Shown here: piece after piece, positions 26,879-37,832 of the stretch
Layout of the letters: each line of letters opens with the position of its first letter
How positions within the stretch are numbered: position 1 is the stretch's first letter
Assembly (NCBI GenBank): GCA_020055645.1
Contig: CM034547.1
Coordinates: forward strand, 57,228,909-57,292,908
Length of the DNA stretch: 64,000 bases
Source of the DNA: Tomocerus qinae
Taxonomy: Eukaryota > Arthropoda > Collembola > Entomobryomorpha > Tomoceridae
Direction of reading: 5' to 3'
Program-made: the position numbers and the translations under genes
The notes under the pieces: generated by a model
Told to the model about the DNA's origin: nothing
Seen by the model: the letters and a program-made list of their open reading frames with translations, nothing else
Databases searched by the model: none

Positions 26879-27072
26879 TCCCCACAAATACAGTAATGCA
26901 CTGCATAGTAATACAATACCAAAAATAGCAAAACAAATTGCATCTAGGTTCCGATTTTTGAATGGGATCATGGGTGGTTGTTCAACACATGGAGTCAATA
27001 GCAACAGCGCCCAAATTGCCAATGCCAATCAGTTCTCCAACGTGGGTGCAAAATTTTTGTTATTTTGGGTAT
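26879..27072. mobile_element. diverged, truncated second copy of the hAT-type element
   Basis: Aligns by eye with 16698-16890. Shared words include cgatttttgaatgggat, acacatggagtcaatagcaa, cccaaattgccaatgcca and gggtgcaaaatttttgttat. It lacks about 16 bp of the middle (aatttgcagaatctac region), the outer part of the left inverted repeat and nearly all of the right one beyond 27072. Mismatches are much denser than between the two arms of the 16.7-kb copy, so this is an older insertion. Confidence 0.8.
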
Positions 27073-27091
27073 GGAATTATTCAGTGGTTTT

Positions 27092-27898
27092 TACCAAAGA
27101 ACCTAGAATATACTGACAAGGAAAGGCAAATATTAATTTTTTGTTGCTACTAAAAATGACGTAGCTTGCAGTACTTTTTAAATAAGATTTATTGGAAATC
27201 AATTTTTCGAAATGAGAACTTTCCATTTAAAATGTACAGCAGATGACGTCACAAATTTACTTAAGATTTTCTATGGGGATTTGCCACGGGTTTGGTTTTA
27301 CTATCATATTATCGCAATTTTGGTAGAAGTAGAGTGAAATATTTTATACTGCAAACTAACAATATAAATAGGACATTAAATTATTTGCTGTCCACTTATT
27401 GTCAATGCCAATTGTTCACTTTGACTGTAATAAAAACTAAGTGAGCGCGCAGTGTTCAGCAGCAGTTCAGCAGCCTATCGTCGATTTAAAACAAAATAAA
27501 AAGGGTTCGTCACAGGTCTATAAGCAATGTTTTTGTCAACTTTAGCCAACGTCCGTCAATGCGTTCAAAATTTATAGTGTTTGCGTTTCTATAAACACGG
27601 GCCAGCGGTGAGCTAAAGTATTTTGTTGCCAATCAACCCGAGCATCGTCGGACTAATCGAATAGTATGACCCAACCTATTTTGCCTTCAAAATTATAAAA
27701 AATATATAGTAATACGTCATATTTCCAAATCCCGATTTTTTCGGCCCGTGACGTCACTTGCAGTACCGTTTAACACGTATTTAGATAGTCATGACGTGAT
27801 GTAGTTTACAGTATTTACTATGGATTTTCATAGTGATGGAATCTTTTTCAAATTTTGATTATTTGCCTTTCCTTGTCAGTATTCTAGATTCTTTGGTA
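27092..27898. mobile_element. non-autonomous DNA transposon with TA target duplication
   Basis: Terminal inverted repeats of about 38 bp: the left reads CCAAAGAACCTAGAATATAC from 27094, and the right, read from 27896 on the minus strand, gives CCAAAGAATCTAGAATACTG. The arms differ by one substitution and a 2-bp indel, and both continue into GACAAGGAAAGGCAAAT. Each end is flanked by TA (27092-27093, 27897-27898), which suggests a Tc1/mariner-type insertion. The 803-bp interior has no transposase frame. It carries two palindromic TGACGTCA words (27244-27251, 27749-27756), each close to a ttgcagtac motif or a variant of it. The element abuts the truncated right end of the hAT-type copy. Confidence 0.75.
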
Positions 27899-27907
27899 AT
27901 TCGGGAT

Positions 27908-28950
27908 TTATGAACACCCCCTAAAAATTTTATCTTGTTTATTCGTTAGAATAAAATTTCTATAAAATAATGTTCCGAGTTTGCTGGTTACTGCCGTGAA
28001 CCATTCATGTGAATAATGCAAAGCTTCACAAAATTGACGTTTGCGTTTCACTAAGTTTTTTGCAAAAATTTTAATAGCAGTTGATGACATTTCACAAATT
28101 GATCATCTTTTTGTGCATTGTGATTATAGTTAATTCCATAAAGTCTGTTTAGTAAACTTTTTGTTATGAAGCACCCATAAACTGAATTTCAAAAAATGTT
28201 TTATCTGGATGTCTACATAGTGTAACATAGTACGACCACGAACCAACTGCAATGATGATGTCTGTGCAGCTAATACAAAATGCAACTTCTATAAGTTGCT
28301 CTTCGAATTTTCAACTTACCAATATGCACGGCGTAATTATGGCCATATACTGAGAAGTCTCAGTAGGAAGAAACCAATTATGATTTCTATGAACCATAAA
28401 TCCTCTAGTTAAGTATTCGACTCACGTTTTATGTGCTGATGCAATTTTATTGTAAGAAATTAAAATAATTGTGTAATGGTTATCTGATATCTGGCCTAGC
28501 TATTTTTAGTATGAACGATGCTTTGCTAGGTGTCTGACAAATATAAATGTTATTAAGGTGTTATTCGTAGCTACACATTTACTTACAAAATAGTAGTCAG
28601 TTTCCTTGAAATCCGTTATACTTGAAAGTTTAAAAGTTATCTTTAGCAATAGCAACTTCATGTTTTGAACTTTTATGCAACTTTTGAAGAACATCTTATG
28701 ACGACATTATGAAAATGATTATTTGGCCGGAGGTCCCTAGTCCCTACGTGTTTACGATTACAAGTATAAAATAAATACTTCCCGGGTAGTTACAAAAAAT
28801 GATGATGCCAGTCGGAAGGTCGTGTCAAGGACTATCAACTTGGGACCTTTTAACAAATCAATAAAATTGGTAAAATTTCTGTTACATCAATAAAGGTATT
28901 TTACTAAGTATGTAGCTACATTTAGCATGAGGCATTTGTCATTTAGAGGG
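27908..28950 (-). pseudogene. decayed coding sequence, possibly a dead mobile-element gene
   Basis: Reading the minus strand from about 28950 down to 27908 gives a series of protein-like fragments broken by stops and frame changes: NFIDLLKGPKLIVLDTTF (about 28870-28815), DVLQKLHKSSKHEVAIAKDN (about 28695-28635), GFMVHRNHNWFLPTETSQYM (about 28400-28340) and a 60-codon frame from ATG 28090 to TAA 27908 starting MSSTAIKIFAKNLVKRKRQF. Several pieces stay in one frame across isolated stops, which looks like decay rather than introns. A GTAAGT follows CIL near 28322, so partial splicing cannot be excluded. The remnant ends just outside the TA element at 27896. I cannot assign a transposase family. 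Confidence 0.4.
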
Positions 28951-29725
28951 TCAGACTATTGTTAAAAATTTGCATAAGATTTGTCAATTGAGATTAGAGA
29001 AAGTATTGACTTAGTAAAAAACTGGAGCAGAAATTAGCATGTATGTCAGAGAAACAATTAATTGGTAAGGGAAAGGTTATGAAAAAATAATGTCTCTACG
29101 ACTTATTTAGGTATGAGTATAAGTAGGTATAAGTACGATTTCCATTCTCGGTACATGCAACGAGCTTTTTCAATGGGGCATGATGATTGCTCATAACATT
29201 TATGTGGAAATGGGTTTTGTATTATAATTCAATGTAGTTATAATAAAGGGTCAATTGAAGGCAAGAGGAAATGATGCCGACAGAGCGAGTTAAGTCAGCA
29301 CAGACCAGTAGCTGGAGCAATTGAGTCAGAATTTCCTTATTGAAATTACATGTAGCCAACTCTTCTACCATATGAAAATGCATAAAACTTTTCAACTGTG
29401 TTGAGTCGGCTAGAGCTCAACTCTGTTATTTCTTTCGATCTGTTTTTGCTTACATTTGGTTTTATTTCATAGCCCTCGTGTGTGTTTCACACGGAATACA
29501 AATGGGCGCTAATGAATTGACAAAAGCAATGAGAGGAGGAGATGCGCCGACGACATGCAGTAAGATGCTACACTAATATGCTTTGCTTCCTTCATGCTCT
29601 TTAAATTTTTGTTACCATTAATATCATTGTATTTGCATACAATGTAATGTTAGTGTACCGGATAGTTATCAGAGTAAAGACTGCATTTTAAAATAATTGG
29701 AGTATGCAATGCATACAGATATGAC
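28951..29725. other. no gene recognised
   Basis: AT-rich sequence. 29260-29560 is a weak purine-rich island. No exon structure was seen. Confidence 0.4.
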
Positions 29726-29731
29726 TTTATT
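29726..29731 (-). promoter_or_regulatory. AATAAA polyadenylation signal
   Basis: AATAAA on the minus strand, about 44 nt after the TAA at 29775 of the gene described at 29775-30058. Spacing fits a normal 3' end. Confidence 0.5.
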
Positions 29732-29774
29732 GTGTACTTTTAGATGAGATAGAGTATACGGAGCAGATTAACTT

Positions 29775-30058
29775 TTAGGCAGCTTTGTCTGACAGTTATC
29801 AGAGCTACACTTAATAATCATAATGCTAGTAATAATAAAATGAACTTATAATCACCTGAAGGATCACTATCAAAGCTGATTGTTAATGCTGCCTTGGAAT
29901 CTTGCCGGCTGTCATGCCCTGTCAGTTCACAAATAATCCCTTCCTTCATATCCAACGAAACTTGCTGGATTCTTTCCCACCTGTCTTCTTTGCCATACAC
30001 GTAAAACAATTAAGTTGTTAGATATTATCTCTAAGCGTCCTTACAACTTTGTTAACAT
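29775..30058 (-). CDS. three-exon small gene, 50 residues, function unknown
   Basis: Minus-strand model: exon 1 30058-30045 (ATG TTA ACA AAG TT), donor GTAAGG, 64-bp intron; exon 2 29980-29856 (125 nt), donor GTGATT, 67-bp intron; exon 3 29788-29775 ending GACAAAGCTGCCTAA. Phases match (2 then 1), and the total is 153 nt = 51 codons. AATAAA follows at 29731. The first intron ends ...gaagacag and contains a TCTAAC branch-like word and a T-rich tract. The protein is acidic and soluble-looking: exon 2 contains WERIQQVSLDMKEGIICELT and then GHDSRQDSKAALTISFDSDP. No domain was recognised. An alternative acceptor 7 nt upstream (ggcaaag) would put exon 2 in another phase and require a different exon 1. 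Exon 2 is the best-supported part and could belong to a longer gene. Confidence 0.48.
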
Positions 30059-31744
30059 AATGGCTCAACTGGCTTCTATTAGGCTAAATATTGATTATCA
30101 TGTTACATTTTAGTGTATCATATGTCTGACTTAAGTATAAACACAATTTAATTGGCTAAATCACATGCCGTCATTTATGATATGTTGCCTTTTCATTATC
30201 TCACCCACACCTGTGTGACTATGTAAATTTCTTATTCTTATTCACCATTGTGAATTACATCCAAAAGGTTTACAATGCTAGAATGCCGGAGGAGTTACTA
30301 GAAGGTTAGAATTTCATTAAAATGATTAAATTGTGAAAACATAAGCTGGCACTGCCATATTATTTATTGCAAACGTCCCATAAGCAGCTGAAACCATTTT
30401 TGGCTAATTATATCCGTCAAGTTTTATCCATCCCCATGCATTTTTATCATGCAATGCAAAACAAGAATAGTGCTAAATGTTGGGGAATGAATTGACTTAT
30501 TATATAGAGGTCTGATATTTGCATCTAAATTGTATGAAATTAGTTTCACACCAAATCCAACATGTACAACAAAGTAGTCGGAAAAACAGACATTGACATG
30601 CCAGTAGGAGTAGATAAAATGGCATTAAAATAAAGTCTAGTAGGACAAAAATGATATTTTTTGGAGTTTTTGACCACTTCTCAACCAGCTGTCCGATTTC
30701 CCCATTATCAGTGTTAACATATTGTAGTAGGATTATACTAGGTTAACAAAAGGTATGGTTTACATTTAAAGCTGTAAAAAGTCATTTTGTCGGTACAAAA
30801 TAGTACGCCAGGCAGAAGTACAAGATGCAGTAAAAAAGTACTCGGGGCAGTACCAAAAAGTACGGCTAATTGTGTGTTGAAACCAAAACTTATTGTAATT
30901 TACTATGGAAGATATAAATATACGTATTTAAAGTATCGGTAATATGATCTGTGAACTGGAAAAACATCAGTAAGTGCGTATAGTGGGTTTAGTCTAATTT
31001 CTTGATAAAATTATTATTGATGATCTTCAATCATTTCTGTATTGTGCTGAGTATATTTGGAGCTATTATTAAAGGGATTTCTTTGGATGATATTTTCCCA
31101 TAGTTATGGCAGTACCTACTTATAATATCGCGGAGGAGGTTTAGTAGTAGATACTAAAGTAGTATATGTACGTTGATGTAATTTGCGCATTGTGTGTAGA
31201 CAGAGAGTGAGGATGGTATGATAAAGTAGACATGGATGTTGGATGATGCATCCACAAAAGAGAGTAAGTGAAAAGAAGACGGAGGGAGGCAGGCCCGGGT
31301 TAGCGAGGTATTGAATGACGGATGGGCAGCAAACAACATGTAATCTCACACATCAAAGGGAGTTCCGATGTAAATTTTAGGCTAAAGCACAAGGGACGGT
31401 AGGTAAAGAAAGTGTCGGAAAGAATGAAGGACGAAAAGCAGAATGGCATCTCAAACAGAGCAGATTCTTGTAATAAAAATCCAATATTAAAAAATATAAC
31501 GTGTGTAGTGTACTTGTAATGTATGTATAGGTATGTATGTACGCAATAAGAATACCTACATGAATTTCCATACAATACAGAATTGCAATTTTCTCTCCTA
31601 GCCCGACTATCATTTACTTCAACTGACAGACAACTGCACACACAGTACCTCACACACCGTAAGCTGGGGGATTTGAAACATACTTGAGCATACCTTGTGT
31701 TGGCAAAACTGCTTTATCAACTTTTGTGCATGCGGACACCTTCC
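30059..31744. other. gene-poor region
   Basis: A short frame at about 30541-30632 (contains NMYNKVVGKTDIDMPVGVDK, then TAA) and a following frame in another phase look protein-like but lack partners. 31200-31460 is purine-rich on + and gives Cys/Ser/Leu-rich minus frames. No gene called. Confidence 0.35.
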
Positions 31745-31835
31745 CTACCTCTTCTGAACTTCAGTGTCAATAAATGCACGTATTTACACACATACTACAC
31801 TTAAGTACCAACATAGGCTAAAGATTTTCTTTCAG

Positions 31836-32260
31836 GCAGACACAAAATGCATTATATTAATATTTCTCGTCCATTCTATCCTTCTTTTCTTTGGTGGTTT
31901 GCTCTGTGACTTGCTTCTTCACCCATTCCATCATCCTGGAAATGTTTACTGCACATATTTATCTGCAAAAAGCATAATATCAGACTTTTTACAGGTATAC
32001 CATAAAATATGAGTCAACACTAAAATGTTTACTGTATAGATTTTTGCTGAAAGGCAGTTTCACTTCTATGCTTGCAAGATAGAGGAGGAAAGGAGTGTGT
32101 TCATCGTTTCGGTTCGGTTCAGAGATTACCTTCCGCTACCAACCTATCATCTATAAACTCCCTGGGCTTATGCATACATCTAATATCGTTACAGAGTAGA
32201 CAACTCGCCTGGAAATTATACGGCTATATCCAACTCTGCTCTAGACATATTTCTTTATGA
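31836..32260 (+). CDS. exon pair encoding a membrane segment, partial gene
   Basis: Exon 31836-31994 (159 nt, phase 0-0) lies between acceptor agattttctttcag and donor CAG|GTATAC. It encodes ADTKCIILIFLVHSILLFF followed by GGLLCDLLLHPFHH, a clear hydrophobic, probably membrane-spanning segment. After a 59-bp intron ending gctgaaag, exon 32054-32260 continues in phase 0 for 68 codons to TGA (starts AVSLLCLQDRGGKECVHRFG). An in-frame TGA sits directly before that acceptor, so splicing there is needed for this reading. The first exon may instead start at 31745 (acceptor gaacttcag), since the frame is open through. Upstream exons and start codon are not identified, and no AATAAA was found. Confidence 0.35.
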
Positions 32261-33183
32261 GTTTGATATATGTTATAATAATATGTAGACTGAAACAGGG
32301 CAGGTTTATGTTCTGTCACAGAATTGATTGATGAGGGATTGCAACGATCTGCTCGGCTCTTAGCTGCCAAGGCGGCTCCTAGGCTCATCACGTTATAAAA
32401 ACGTAGATTATTTCCGCTATCTCTTTTAAGACTTGTCCATGACACTCGGCTGTTGATTATTAACGATTTTCTAATATTCCCTTCCCCTTTAGTCTTTTAC
32501 ACTGTCTCAACTCAACCTTTCCTTAACCGTTCTTCCTATAACACGGAATTTGGATATTTAGTGTAAAATATAATGCTGCACTAGTTACCCTATTTATATA
32601 TCAGTTCCCTATTTGTTCAGCAGTTCACTTGCGTAGTGACTAGATATAATGCTTAGATCATTTGTTTACTTCCACAGCACAGTATACAAAACTTAACATG
32701 ATTTAAGCCGAATCAACTTAACCTACACGTAATTAAAAATGGGATTTTGTACACTTAATACTTACTACTTAGTATACTGTTTTGCTAGTTTTCATATAAG
32801 GTACATCTGAATAATTAGATTATATTATAACACCTTATTTTTTAAACCTTATTTTATTGAAATAGGAATACACCCAAATTTTGGATTGCGTGGGATTTCT
32901 GATTCCCATTTGTATTATCTGTGATTCTTACACTAAAATGACTTTTCTACCACAAAAACACTTGGACATTGGTTAATTGGTTAGGATATGATTTATAGCA
33001 ATGTCCAAACTTTTTATTAATTTAATTTCGCCAAATGAGAATTAAATGTAGGTAACGTAGTACCTACTTCATTAAATTATAATTAGGGCGGAAGTAATGT
33101 TTCAGTCTCCAGTCTCCACTCCATTCGATTATAAGAGAAGAATATTCTGTACCCATTTTTAAAAAGTGTGGTATGAACAAAAT
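32261..33183. other. no gene recognised
   Basis: AT-rich stretch with one pyrimidine-rich patch (32460-32540). No exon structure was seen. Confidence 0.4.
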
Positions 33184-33204
33184 CTACAGACAAATTGTCT
33201 GTAG
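33184..33204. repeat. perfect short inverted repeat
   Basis: CTACAGACAA, one base, then TTGTCTGTAG: a 10-bp perfect stem around a single central base, in AT-rich sequence. Confidence 0.9.
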
Positions 33205-34257
33205 TAAATATTTTATTATTTTTAATTGTTATTTGAGGTCCATTTGAGATACCAGGTCCATGCCAAGTCCTTATACACGGCCCTCCAATTATGCACTTAC
33301 TGATGAATCCTGCTCTATCAGCTAAACCGATCCAACTTAGTTTAATTATAATTATACTGCATGTAAATTGTGCTTTAGAAATGCTAGAGTTGAGACGAAA
33401 GAGACTTACATCCAGCTTTTAGATTTTTTTGTGTTTAAAAAAAAATTTAGAATCATTCAGTTTTTGATTTACTTAAAGACATTTACACTTTAAAATATTT
33501 GCCATCAGGTCCTAGTAGTCGCAGAGGACATTTGTATGAAAACGGAATTGAAATTTTAAAGGGATGAGTATGATTTTATGTGGAATTATGAGTGAAAGAA
33601 TTAAATTGGCAAGGGATGAGTTTAGCCATGTTTAACAAGCTCACGCCATCTGATCCGATTTGGGCGAATAGAGCTGGATGAAATCAGGTTGGATGGAATG
33701 GTAGAAAGTGGAGAGGATAGTATGGATGAAAAAGTTTAGTTTCGGTTGAGGAAGCAGTTTCCCCTTTTGGTTTGGGTGGGTCACAATAATAACAGAAGAC
33801 TAAAGACGAAAGTAAGTTTTCTGGTTAGTCTCCACTTTTTGGTTACCTCTGTCTTTGGTTTTGGGTTTTATAGTTTGGTTGCTGCTGTGACGCTTAGTCA
33901 GTTGACTACACTTCAGTCTTTGAGTGAAAGTCGAGTCATCGAGTCAGTAGGAGAAAAGAAGCAGAGTCTACAGAGCTGAGTTTCAACGAACCGAAAAATG
34001 TCAAATCCACGCGGACCATTTAGCCCATACAAAATTCATGGGTGTTCACCGCTAAAACCTACGTTTGTAAAGCATAATGTTATTCCGAGCTGCTATGTGC
34101 TCTAATAGGTATAGCAGGCACTTGCGAGTTGCAAAGTAGGCAGATGTATGCGGGTAGTAGTACCTGTTCTCTGCTTTGTTATGTGATGGGATGTGAGGTA
34201 TTCAGTTTTATGTCCGTTCACGTTGCATTACATTATGTCATCTAATGGTATTCAGCG
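33205..34257. other. gene-poor region
   Basis: Includes a purine-rich island (33540-33740) followed by T/G-rich and mixed sequence to 34000. The + frame 33746-33979 is not supported by splice sites. Confidence 0.4.
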
Positions 34258-34287
34258 CAATGTAATGTAATGCAATTTAATGTAATG
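34258..34287. repeat. six-unit [T/C]AATG pentamer array
   Basis: Reads CAATG TAATG TAATG CAATT TAATG TAATG. The first base toggles between C and T and one unit carries a single substitution. Similar arrays occur at 56549-56578 and 56835-56854. Confidence 0.85.
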
Positions 34288-34989
34288 AGTAGGGCCATAT
34301 GCCATTTGCATTTACTAGTAACAATAAGGTATACCAACAACGGCATGTTGTTTTGGCTAGGGGAGACTCAACAGAATTACCTTTTTGGTTTATCGACAAT
34401 GCAATGCCAAATAATATACAGAAGAATGGAGTACCATATCTAATATAGGCACTAAAAGTAATAATCCAAGCCGTATTCATAGTTCCCTTGTAATAATGGA
34501 TAAGCCTTATTATTGGATTGCATAGATACATATGAATTGCTACGACAAACCTCTTTGTGTGCAAGGCGATTATTAAAGGTTACCCTTTTGGGGATGTCAA
34601 AATATCTTATTGTTACCTCAATTTTCCAGAGTTCTTATTAAACAGAATACTCTCCTATGATTTACATACGGAATATCATTATCCTTCCTTCTTCACAGTA
34701 TTTTCTTACCATTTATTCCTTCACTGTGCTTAAAGGCTCTTGAATTGTTCTATCTTTTTTGCTGATTTGCTATTGTTGGCATTCTATTATAGTGTAATGC
34801 AATCTCAACACAATTATTATCTATATGCATACTAGCAGTTACTTAAACATGTATTTAATATTGTTCTGAATTGTACACCCTTAGGTTACAGAAACTGGAC
34901 TAATTTTGAATTTTTGTGCTGAACTGGTGAAAGAATCAATTTAGCATCTCTGAAATTACGAAATACTGTATACCTTTGACTATAATAAC

Positions 34990-35187
34990 TTAACTAGGTA
35001 TGATGAGTGTGAGTTTCAAGTATAAAGCACTACTATTATTGCATTTCATTAAAATGTGATGGTGAAGAGTGAATTTCATAACGGATTTTGTGTTATTATA
35101 GAGGAATGGAGACGGTGAGAAAGCGAAAATATCCGGGATAGCATCCTCGTTGATACATTTAACGTATTTGACTATCCAAATTCTCAT
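34990..35187 (-). CDS. possible small coding frame, 65 residues
   Basis: A minus-strand frame is open from 35259 to TAA at 34990. The first ATG in frame (35187) gives MRIWIVKYVKCINEDAIPDI and continues with a Ser/Pro and then Leu-rich part. Upstream codons (HVEQIQIQINDEVCLEL) also look coding, but no acceptor was found for them. The + strand is open here too in a purine-rich setting (contains GDGEKAKISGIASSLIHLTY), so strand choice is uncertain. Confidence 0.25.
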   Translation of the reverse strand: MRIWIVKYVKCINEDAIPDIFAFSPSPFLYNNTKSVMKFTLHHHILMKCNNSSALYLKLTLIIPS

Positions 35188-35259
35188 TAATTCCAAGCAC
35201 ACTTCGTCGTTTATTTGAATTTGAATTTGTTCGACATGGAGAGATGAAAGAAACCAAAA

Positions 35260-36164
35260 TTACTTTGTATTTTAGTGAATATTTCACATTTTCATGACTT
35301 CACAACTTTCATAGTGTTTCACAAAAGACCGGAGGCAACTTCTCATCTTTCTGATTATTTCTACTCACGCTCTATTCAATTCACTCCCAGTTCGATTACT
35401 TCTCTACAGTGACGAATGAATCTCGAGTTTTGAGTACACAGAGTATACATTCTCTGTCGAACTCCCAATTTGGTTATGTCAACTTCAGTTCAGTTCTATT
35501 CACCAAAGGGGCATATAATGACATGGAAGAAGTAAGACATTACATACGAGCAAAAAAAGCTTAGCATACAAATACAAATACAAACTCGGGAGTTCTACCA
35601 GGGTATATACTGCCTACATGTACACTATTGCATCGTTATTGTTTATACAGTAAAAAAATTGTATGTACATTTACGTAGGTGGTAAATACATCCTAACCAA
35701 TTTGTTTTATTGTCTATGCATAGAAACCAAATTAGCATCGCATGAACAGCTACATTTACATAATAGATAAATAGGGGAAAAGAGCCGGGAAAATGTTAGA
35801 ATGTTGTTTTCTCAGAAAAAAGTATTTTCTCCATGCACAGGATTGTCAACGACTTGGTGAATTCAAACTTATATAATTTATAGGCACATGCTACACCAAA
35901 TTGATTAGTTACATGTTTGCCATTATAAAACTGAAATGAATAGCTTTTGTTAGATAATTAAGTCTCTATTTGTGTTGGTAGGAACGTATTTGTAGTTTAG
36001 TTTTAATCTGGGCGTCAGAGGTCATATTATTTACTTGATTAACGTGGGTATTGAAATTGAATTGTGAAGGAATGATTAGTATGTTTTTAGTATTTCTAAA
36101 CAAGAGTGAATGAGGAGGGATGAATTGATTTGACTTTTTGACTTGGGATTCTCCAATAAAGAAA
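35260..36164. other. possible exons, no complete gene
   Basis: On + a strong acceptor (ttgtattttag, ending near 35276) is followed by about 43 open codons to TGA. A second pair consists of 35489-35531 (acceptor caacttcag, donor GAA|GTAAGA) and an exon starting at 35816 after ttgttttctcag. These could be spliced in two different phases, both open to a stop, so no unique protein can be given. Confidence 0.25.
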
Positions 36165-36320
36165 ATGAATAGTGATTTGGGATTGGCGGAGACGTTAGTC
36201 TCTAATCTAGCGAACACAATGCAGGACAATGAAAGTAGATTGATAGACTCGACTGTTGGTGGTAGAAACGAGAATGAAACGCAATTCAATCCAAATCTCA
36301 TAGCGGAGCTTACGCAATGA
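36165..36320 (+). CDS. possible single-exon small gene, 51 residues
   Basis: ATG at 36165 with A at -3 opens a 51-codon frame starting MNSDLGLAETLVSNLANTMQ, then DNESRLIDSTVGG, ending AELTQ-TGA. Asn/Glu/Leu/Thr-rich and soluble. An AATAAA lies about 110 nt downstream (near 36435). The opposite strand has a longer open frame (36358-35966, 130 codons), but it is Ser/Phe/Cys-rich and less protein-like. The sequence lies in a purine-to-pyrimidine island (36090-36830), so a composition artefact is possible. Confidence 0.28.
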   Translation: MNSDLGLAETLVSNLANTMQDNESRLIDSTVGGRNENETQFNPNLIAELTQ

Positions 36321-37165
36321 AATTGACAGGAGTGTCTAATGCTACGGTATTCACACACACCACACTTATCTGTTGATAATAATACTAGGTAGGTAGTCTA
36401 GATGTGGAATCTGTATAGTTGGCCTGTAGCTGCAATAAAATAGTATTCAGTAGTTTCGACTCAGTGGATGGAATACGATAATGAAATCGAGCATCGGAAG
36501 AAACCAAATCAGAATCCAACTCTTTTCAGAGCAACTCGGTAAGGGATCATTAAAGAATCGTTAGGCAAAGAATAGATGCCAGAGTTGAGTCGGATGTAAT
36601 TTGACGGATTGATGCATCAATCATTTCCTCAATCAAAGATCTCTTCATTTAATAAAGCCAGTTTCCTTTAAGGCTTCTCCTCTATAATTTCATTTTCTTG
36701 CTTATCCAGTCAAGCTTTGCACGAATCCAAATACAATTACCATTACACACAATAACCACTTTCATGTTTCACATTTATTCTTCTCGACGTGCCATTTTTA
36801 GCCTCTCCCCTTCCTCTCCACAGTCTGTATTTATACTAACGATGCTTTTCTACTATTACTAAATTGAAAACTAGTACCAGAATGTTACAATTTTCATTCT
36901 TCCACTACAGTAATAAACATTGTAGTAACTAGATTTAAAAGTTCGTATATGAAAGTTTGATTTTTGGTGCTTGGGGGTTTTATTTACATTTTTCTTATGC
37001 ACAACTCATTTACATGGACTAGCATAACATTTGAGTAGGTAATGTAACGGTAATTGAACAATTCTCAACAATTAGGTCAATTCAACTCTCTTCTAAGATG
37101 CACAGGAGTTTTAGAATAACACGTTTTGATTCTACTTAATAGACTAACTGGATCCAAGGAGGGCA

Positions 37166-37336
37166 ATGTGCAATATTGCTAAAAAAAGACCATTTGATGC
37201 AGAAAGCAACTATAATAACAGTCTATCAAAAGTTTTGATAGATTTAAGTAGAATAGGATTTGCACGCAGAATCCTTGAACTTTGTCCTACTGAATTTGTA
37301 AAAGTAATATCAAGTCTAATAGAGACAATATATTAG
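37166..37336 (+). CDS. possible small coding frame, 56 residues
   Basis: ATG at 37166 opens MCNIAKKRPFDAESNYNNSL, then helical-looking sequence (SKVLIDLSRIGFARRILELC), ending LIETIY-TAG. The composition is convincingly protein-like and unlike most frames here. A 19-bp perfect inverted repeat (37223-37241, CTATCAAAAGTTTTGATAG) lies inside it. Possible donors (GTAGAA after 37246, GTAATA at 37313) could splice it to the frame at 37656-37832, but a good phase match requires cutting off the best part. Function unknown. Confidence 0.33.
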   Translation: MCNIAKKRPFDAESNYNNSLSKVLIDLSRIGFARRILELCPTEFVKVISSLIETIY

Positions 37337-37655
37337 GAAAGTACACAAAAGGAATGTCAAAGAGAAGTTTTCTCATTTCTTGTTGCTAACAGAGGTACAT
37401 GACAAGAGGTAAAAGCCACACCGGAGGAAATTGCCTAATCGGAACAGATAAACTGTTGATTTCTTTGTGAAAGTGTCTGAATGTGAAATGTCTACTCTAC
37501 TCATCTACCTTAATGCGTTGGATGAAGTTTTGACAATCTTTCTCCGTTGTATATGTAGTGGAAAGGGAAAACGATTGAAGAGTGGAAACGAGAGTCGGTA
37601 GCTACCTAAGTCTACGCAGAAAGTTTTGAAATGAACATAAATACTTGTGTTACGC

Positions 37656-37832
37656 ATATTAGACTTGGCATCATTTCCACAAATGCCACGTTTTAATTTT
37701 CCAGATTTGAGTTTAGACATTATTAGCAAAGTATTCAAAGAAATTTTGGTTTTGCTCTCATCCATTCTGTCAGAAACTTTGAAAACTTATAAAGTAGCTT
37801 CCTTTGAAGATTTCCGCAGCTCAAGAAGTTAG
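37656..37832 (+). CDS. possible terminal exon
   Basis: Open frame after acceptor-like gcatattag, or alternatively after ttttaattttccag at about 37697. It contains NFPDLSLDIISKVFKEILVL followed by LSSILSETLKTYKVASFEDF and TAG. Predicted helical, mixed charge. The minus strand is also open across it (starting DESKTKISLNTLLIMSKLKS from 37762), so the strand is not certain. Confidence 0.28.
   Translation: MLDLASFPQMPRFNFPDLSLDIISKVFKEILVLLSSILSETLKTYKVASFEDFRSSRS

Noticed and set aside
35966..36358. Longest open frame in the window (130 codons, minus strand)
   Set aside because: It is Ser/Phe/Cys/Leu-rich, reads the pyrimidine-rich strand of an island, and has no splice or 3'-end support. The opposite-strand 51-codon frame is more protein-like.
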